A program made the position numbers and the translations under genes. From NCBI GenBank assembly GCA_038496445.1, contig JALMLS010000612.1, positions 620,001 to 684,000 of the forward strand: a DNA stretch of 64,000 nt, written 5' to 3'. Position 1 is the stretch's first letter. Each line of letters begins with the position of its first letter. The notes beneath the pieces were generated by a model. That model was not told the DNA's origin, ran no database searches, and saw only the letters and a program-made list of their open reading frames with translations. Of the stretch, positions 59,057 to 64,000 are shown one piece after another. This DNA is from Trichosphaerium sp. ATCC 40318 (Eukaryota; Discosea; Flabellinia; Trichosidae).

Positions 59057-61008
59057 TTATGCAATATCCTCAGGATTTTCTGTTTTGAAGATATTTGGAG
59101 TGCGTGTCCAAGCCATATGAGCTACAGAAATGACTTCAGATGTAGGTTTTATATCCAAAGATGGTTGTGGTTCTTCATCATCTTCATCCTTTTTCCTTCT
59201 CTTCCTACACGTGCGAGTTAAGACTTGACTCTCGACATAAAAGCAAGTGCTTCAAAAAGCGTACCAGAAGAAAATGAACAGTAGTAGACAACAGCAACAG
59301 CATAGAAGAAGTACAATGATAGCTATCAATACTATAATCCACCATGGTAATGTACCAGAGTTGTCACCAATAACAACCTTTCAAAGAGATAAGCATTTAG
59401 GTTTGTATCAAAGTACAACATGTTAACGTACAATAGCGCCAGCTTCGAAAGGAGGTGTTGGTTCTTCAGTAGGTGAAATTGTAAGTGCTGTGGTTGGTGA
59501 TAAGGTTGTTGGAGAACGAGTTGTAGGTGCTTTAGTGGTCGGTGCTTTGGTTGTTGGTGCCTTTGTAGTAGGAGATTTAGTTGTTGGTGATTTAGTTGTT
59601 GGTGGTTTTGTTGTTGGCGATTTAGTTGTTGGCGGCTTAGTTGTTGGCGCTTTGGTTGTCGGTACCTTAGTTGTTGGAATAGTCACTGGAGCATTTGTTG
59701 TTGGTGGTCTAGTTGTTGGTGATTTAGTTGTGGGTGCCTTAGTAGTTGGAGCGTTAGTTGTTGGTGGTCTAGTCGTTGGCGGTTTAGTTGTTGGTGCTTT
59801 GGTTGTTGGTGGTAAAGTTGTAGGCGGTTTAGTTGTTGGTGGTAAAGTTGGTGGGGCTGTTGTAGGTGGAGCTGTTGGTGCTATTGTAGGAGCGGAAGGT
59901 GATACTGTAGGCGGTTCTGGTGGACCGGCAGTTGGAACGCCAGTGGGAGTAACGGCTTCTGTAGGAGGAGGCACAACACAGTCTACAGTGCATATTTCTA
60001 AGCCAAGAAGCTGATCTACTGACCCTGAATAATCCCTGTTCTCGAAAGCATCATAAAGAGCGTAACCAAAAATAGCTACATCATTAGCAGCGTTTACTAT
60101 AAATCAAGTTAGACAAATTGTTTTCGGGCAACAAAAAAAGGTTGATGATTTTTGACGGGTAATCTAGATCTGTAGAGCTGTTTTTGTTTGATGAAGACAA
60201 TTTTTGATGAGGACAATTTTGTTTCTTTGTTACTTACTAACTGTAACACAATATGGCTCGTCAGTAGAGAAAGGTCCAATTACCATACCGTCCATTAGCC
60301 TCTACGACAATCACTTAGCATGTGGGTTGTTTTTTTCAAAATTGTTTTTTTTTTAATTGAATGGCCACGTACACCGATCCACCTGTATCTGCCAGTGATA
60401 ATACCTGTATCACTATCGTATGCAGTTTCACCTGGATCATCCTCTACTTTGAGAGATACTTGTTTTATTATCCTTGCTGGTGATACTTGAAAATCAAGGT
60501 CAAGCGTTCCATCTGTCCCACTACCTGGTGCATCTACCATGTGGCCCAAATGAATTCCGTCCTATTTCATAAAAATCAGAATAACGATGGACATATTTTT
60601 AGTGTTCAAAAGAAGACAGTACAAGAAGTATTTTTCGAACAATTCAAAATGGATGATTTTTGTCTTGTTTTTTTTTTGTGTTCTCGTAATAACGTACAGA
60701 GGCATCAAGAAAGAATATTGTTACTCTATCCCTATTTATCCATCTTTCTTCAAAGGCATTAGGCGTGTTAGCCCTGGCATCTCCGTAGTTATACCTAGTT
60801 GATAATGTATAAGTATTCAAGTCAGACTATTTTGAAAGCTACAAAATAGGTACCACTCCGCAGCTGTTAGAGGGGTTTTAATCGCTGCCACTTGTAATGA
60901 AACATCTCCGTTTAAGGTAAAGCATAGATCAGTTATTTGTCCATGAGACGGCAGTGTAAATGTACTTAGAATAACCAATAAGGTAATCCAAAGATGTGTT
61001 GATGTCAT
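59057..61008 (-). CDS. Mucin-like type I membrane protein, copy 3 (short Thr/Pro repeat)
   Basis: ATG 61008-61006 starts the same signal peptide as copy 2 ('MTSTHLWITLLVILSTFTLP'), and the ectodomain is nearly the same: 'GHMVDAPGSGTDGTLDLDFQ', 'QVSLKVEDDPGETAYDSDTG', 'GRYRWIGVRG' (Trp-Ile instead of Trp-Asn). The Thr/Pro array runs at about 59480-59940 and is shorter than in copy 2: the antisense open frame here is 174 codons against 289. Membrane helix, Cys run and charged tail match copy 2 except for one Asp-codon deletion near 59180. Stop is TAA 59059-59057. Array-length change between near-identical neighbours points to slippage or unequal crossing-over. Confidence 0.8.
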
Positions 61009-61141
61009 GACTTTAGCAGGAGATGCTTATTAGTCGTTTGAGTTAATTAAAAAAAAGTATTTCTGATTTGTTTTTATACTTCACAGGACATTCAAAAATT
61101 AGCGTTCATTGCGCCACCCGGAACATTTGTTTCACAAAACT

Positions 61142-61721
61142 AAGAGATAGTATTGGATCTTAAATAAGAAAGCTCCTGTAATTTGGAGGTATACGTTAGA
61201 AGTAGTCGCAGAGAAGTGCACACAAGAACTGCACACTGGATACAAACCTAAAAAAAAAAAATCAAAACAAAAGCTCTATTAAATTAAATCCTTTCACGTG
61301 CGTTAAATAATAATTGGCTGAAGTGTAAAAAACCTCCGCAGTGTAATGCGGAGAAAAAAAAAAGCAAAACCAACGTCTAAAAGTAGTCATATGACCTCAA
61401 CAACAAAAATCCGTCATTGAAGGCAAATACGCCAATTAACGTTATGTACATCCAAAATCCAACACTATGGTTCACTATTAGATGACTCTTCTTGATTCCT
61501 TGTGTAGTGTATCGCTCCGAAAACAAACTAGAGCCAAAAACAATGAACTTGTGAATAGAGTACGGGTAGCCACAAAAATGATACAAGTACGTACTTGTTG
61601 GCTTGTTTGGAGCTCATCAGTTACATCAGCACGTCAAAGTTGTGCAGTTAAAGAAAATAGGAAGTTCTCGTGCAGTTAATAAGATTGTTTACTATAATAC
61701 ATAACACAAGGAAAACCTAGC
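61142..61721. other. Spacer, about 0.6 kb
   Basis: It begins where tandem-unit similarity ends. A minus frame at 61586-61377 has hydrophobic residues but no splice context. CACGTG is at 61296-61301. A GC-rich short inverted pair 'CCTCCGCAGTG/CTAATGCGGAG' around 61333-61352 could form a hairpin. No gene is called. Confidence 0.35.
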
Positions 61722-63025
61722 TCACGCAACATCCATTAGGTCTATCTTATGTTCTTTGAAGGTTTCATTTGGTGCTTTAATAAGTGGCCTCCCATAACCT
61801 TCAAATCGCTTCGGAATCGCTATATGTGGTGCATAGTACTTGATTGTAGCTGATAGGCTTTCAATGTCTTGACGCCACCAAAAAGGTACAGGAATTAAGG
61901 TTACACCTAAAAACATAGTGAACCAAATGCGAAACAACGAATGTAACGGACAAAAAGCTTACCGTGCTCCATGCATATTTGAAGTTTTTCGTTGTCACGT
62001 GCTAGAACTGTGAAAACAGGTGGTGTGTGCTTACCACATCGCATGAAATGTTGTTGACCTATTTAAAAAAAGTCAGACAAGCAAAGTTAAACTACAGAAA
62101 AAGCACTTTATTTGTACCCTGGTATTCAAATGCAATATTTAGTTCTGGAACAAAAACATCGACAGTCAGTGGTGTACCAGCCATCCTCGTATTTATTACA
62201 TGCTCTTCCACAACGCGTAGGTCAGGAAATATCTTTTGGACTTTATTGAGCATGGACCTATCACGTGATTAATAAATACAACATCTTTGAAAAAAAAAAC
62301 ATACATTTGCATAGCCTTTCTAGACAATTGGTTGGACTGTTGGTGATTTTCCTCAGGCGAGGAAAACCTAGAATCTACTACATTCAACGCATTAGGAAGG
62401 TACGGAAGTATCCCTGCTCCACCAAGCGCCTTCAGTTGCCAGTGAGCAACACGCGTCCTAAAACTAAGTTAAGTTTACTCAAAGCGTGGTGGCAGTAAGG
62501 TGGCGTACCAGTTATCAAGTCGAGTTATATTTAGCGTTGTAGAAGCATTTTGGAAGAAATCAAATTGATTTTTAGGATCTTGCCAGTATCCTCTAGGTCT
62601 TCTGTTTTTGAACCGATCACCGTATCGCAGTAGGCTCTCATCATCAAGTAAATCAGCCAATGTTTTACCCAAAGATCCTTGGTGCCTTCAAAGCATTAGA
62701 GACTTCAGTACAGAAGGTACAAAGGGGAACAGCAGCAAACTGATAGCTCTAACATACCAGTTGATAAGCGTCCCACCTCCAAGGTCTCGGATCATCTTCC
62801 AAGTAACACTGCGCCATTGTTCGCGCGTTTTTATGCCTAGGTCACACGCCATATCATTCAGTTTTGCGCGACGGTTTGATTCGGACGTTAAGCAGCCTGT
62901 AGTTTGATCTCGTCTAGTTGAGTAAATAATTAACGAACTATAACAGACGTACACTAAATAAGAGGGAACCGGTGCTGAAGCAGGTTCCGCGCGTTCTAGA
63001 GTGTCTAGCGCCTGTGGTTGACGCC
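61722..63025 (-). CDS. DWY-type repeats fused to a PD-(D/E)XK nuclease-like domain
   Basis: The N-terminal part repeats the motif of the 37-39 kb gene: 'LGIKTREQWRSVTWKMIRDL' + 'GGGTLINWY' (62760-62860), then 'RPRGYWQDPKNQFDFFQNAS' + 'TTLNITRLDNW' and, after an in-phase intron, 'TRVAHWQLKALGGAGILPYL'. The C-terminal domain reads 'KIFPDLRVVEEHVINTRM', 'TPLTVDVFVPELNIAFEYQG' + 'QQHF', then 'LARDNEKLQICMEHGVTLIP' + 'VPFWW'. The D-x(n)-E-x-Q spacing, Q-x-H and RD..K..C...G..L-I pattern are those of Vsr/HNH-neighbour type restriction-endonuclease-like folds known from bacteria, giant viruses and protists. Asp, Glu, Gln and Lys positions are kept, so it may cut or bind nucleic acid. Stop near 61722. 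The 5' end is unsure: further in-frame exons may exist up to about 63240. Confidence 0.7.
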
Positions 63026-63467
63026 TAGCATGCTGTTAGAATATCGTACACTTACTACATCACGTACGAGCTTGTTTGATATGCTGGTGGTTTACGAGCA
63101 ACTGTGTAACGTCTCAACACTATTTTCCACTCATTGTTGCCTCTTGAGTGGTTCCCATACGTAGGTATAACTTGTGCATATTTACAGCGCCTGTGTAACG
63201 ATTTTAAAGGGTTCTAGTGTTTATTAGCCTGTAATTTTCAGAACAATGCCAAAGAGTACCCATATAATCATTTAACATGTCAAACTAACCGGACAAGCGG
63301 TTGTTTTCTAATTTTGTCAATTTGGCATGTCAAAAAACCTGTTAAGTCTGACATGCAAAGATTTTGACGTCTGCAGTGTTTTAATGCAAAAGTTGAAGGT
63401 ATGTACACTTTGTTTATTTTACTTGGATTTGGATTTTGGTTTGCTTGCAATGGCCTCTTATATTTCA
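63026..63467. other. Spacer with an inverted repeat
   Basis: It may hold 5' exons of the nuclease-like gene (an open minus frame with 'RRYTVARKPPAYQTS' at about 63070-63115) and the 3' end of the lipase gene. A perfect 8-base inverted repeat, GCATGTCA at 63325-63332 and TGACATGC at 63349-63356, could form a hairpin. Confidence 0.4.
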
Positions 63468-64000
63468 ATACAAGGTACGCCATAGCACCGCCTTGCCATC
63501 TCGCAGTACGCGCGGCTCAGTGAATGACAAGAAAATAATGACGTTTGTTTGCACTCAATTGTTTGAACAAGACCAGCTTGCTTATCAATACTAGGTACAG
63601 GATCACCTTTTAATTAATAGTTAGTATAAAAATATCACCAAACAACAAAAAGCTAAGTATGAGACTTACTCGTTGAAACAACTGACGTTGCTCCTTGTGT
63701 GTCTGGTAACGAATAACCAAACTTCATATGACCAAAAACTTGACCTGGAGGCTCAAAAGCATACGAAGGCAAATTTCTCAAAGCCCCAACAATATTTGCA
63801 ACTCCTCCTCCAAGAGAGTGTCCAGTAAGTACTATATTATCTGTTGCGTTCACCTTTACGATTGAAAAATAAGTACACCAAACAGTTGAATCCAGGTAAC
63901 AAAATCTAAGCGTAAATAAAAACACGCACGTGATTATCTATGTAATCGATAATTGGGTTGTAGTAAAGATTCTTGATTTTTGGTTCAAGTGCATTTGCAA
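63468..64000 (-). CDS. Class 3 lipase, ATG15-like, cut by the window edge
   Basis: Only the C-terminal part is inside. 'YNPIIDYIDNHV' leads to 'NIVLTGHSLGGGVANIVGAL', the G-x-S-x-G nucleophile elbow of class 3 lipases, followed by 'SYAFEPPGQVFGHMKFGYSL'. ATG15-type vacuolar lipases have the same 'AFE.PG' continuation. After an intron (donor near 63670, acceptor near 63612) the last exon has 'GDPVPSIDKQAGLVQTIECK' (the catalytic Asp region, D-P-V-P) and 'FSCHSLSRAYCEMARRCYGV', with the probable His and cysteines for disulfides; stop TAA 63470-63468. It is expected to hydrolyse acyl lipids in a secretory or vacuolar compartment. The N terminus and signal anchor are outside the window. Confidence 0.85.

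Noticed and set aside
1-64000. CRISPR arrays, rRNA or clear tRNA genes
   Set aside because: No regular repeat-spacer pattern was seen, no rRNA-like sequence, and I found no cloverleaf that I could support by eye.

Overview
The window is nuclear DNA of a eukaryote with a compact, AT-rich genome. Nearly every gene is cut by short introns (about 40-100 bases, usually starting GTACGT/GTAAG/GTATG and ending TAG/CAG), so most genes show as strings of short open frames and the exon joins given here were made by eye. Introns, mitochondrial Era, a CDT1 with a geminin-type fold, a verprolin/WIP-like actin regulator and a KLRAQ/PPP1R21 endosomal protein rule out a prokaryote. The eEF2 wording looks fungal/opisthokont-like, so an early-branching fungus or another unicellular opisthokont-like protist is my best guess, but the species is not identifiable from sequence alone.

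Layout. 1-1.2 kb: 3' part of a coiled-coil/BTB (KCTD-type) gene. 1.9-3.4 kb: a WIP/verprolin-like protein with its two landmark motifs in reversed order. 5.4-8.5 kb: eEF2 in 11 exons. 8.7-10.7 kb: replication licensing factor CDT1. 10.9-15.5 kb: class II aldolase/adducin-head protein, ExoIII-type AP endonuclease, a PH-DCUN1 (neddylation) fusion and a small unknown gene, packed with almost no spacer. 15.6-19.7 kb: a type I membrane protein with an NPxY tail, a beta-trefoil protein and a 116-residue protein with an internal duplication. 20.8-31.3 kb: alpha/beta hydrolase, long coiled-coil protein, AAA ATPase with a C-terminal Cys/His motif, GNAT acetyltransferase and an intronless unknown. 32.3-36.8 kb: two tandem paralogues of an unknown helical protein. 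37.2-39.3 kb: a protein made of six 'DWY...GG...YP..W' repeats. 39.8-43.7 kb: coiled-coil RING protein, F-box/LRR protein, phytanoyl-CoA-dioxygenase-like enzyme. 44.2-53.4 kb: KLRAQ/PPP1R21 protein, Era GTPase, monoglyceride-lipase-like hydrolase and a second PhyH-like enzyme. 53.7-61.0 kb: three tandem copies of a mucin-like type I membrane protein, the last two from a recent duplication of a 2.6-2.9 kb unit. 61.7-63 kb: the same DWY-type repeats joined to a PD-(D/E)XK nuclease-like domain. 63.5 kb to the end: a class 3 (ATG15-like) lipase, cut by the window edge.

Genes stand alone with their own promoters; I see no operon-like logic. Adjacent genes are often convergent with tens of bases between stops, or divergent from about 100-base shared promoters. 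The best candidates for something undescribed are the DWY-repeat family (one repeat-only gene and one nuclease-fused gene), the permuted WIP-like protein, the PH-DCUN1 fusion, the mucin-like array, and the frequent CACGTG(AT) palindromes in introns and spacers.
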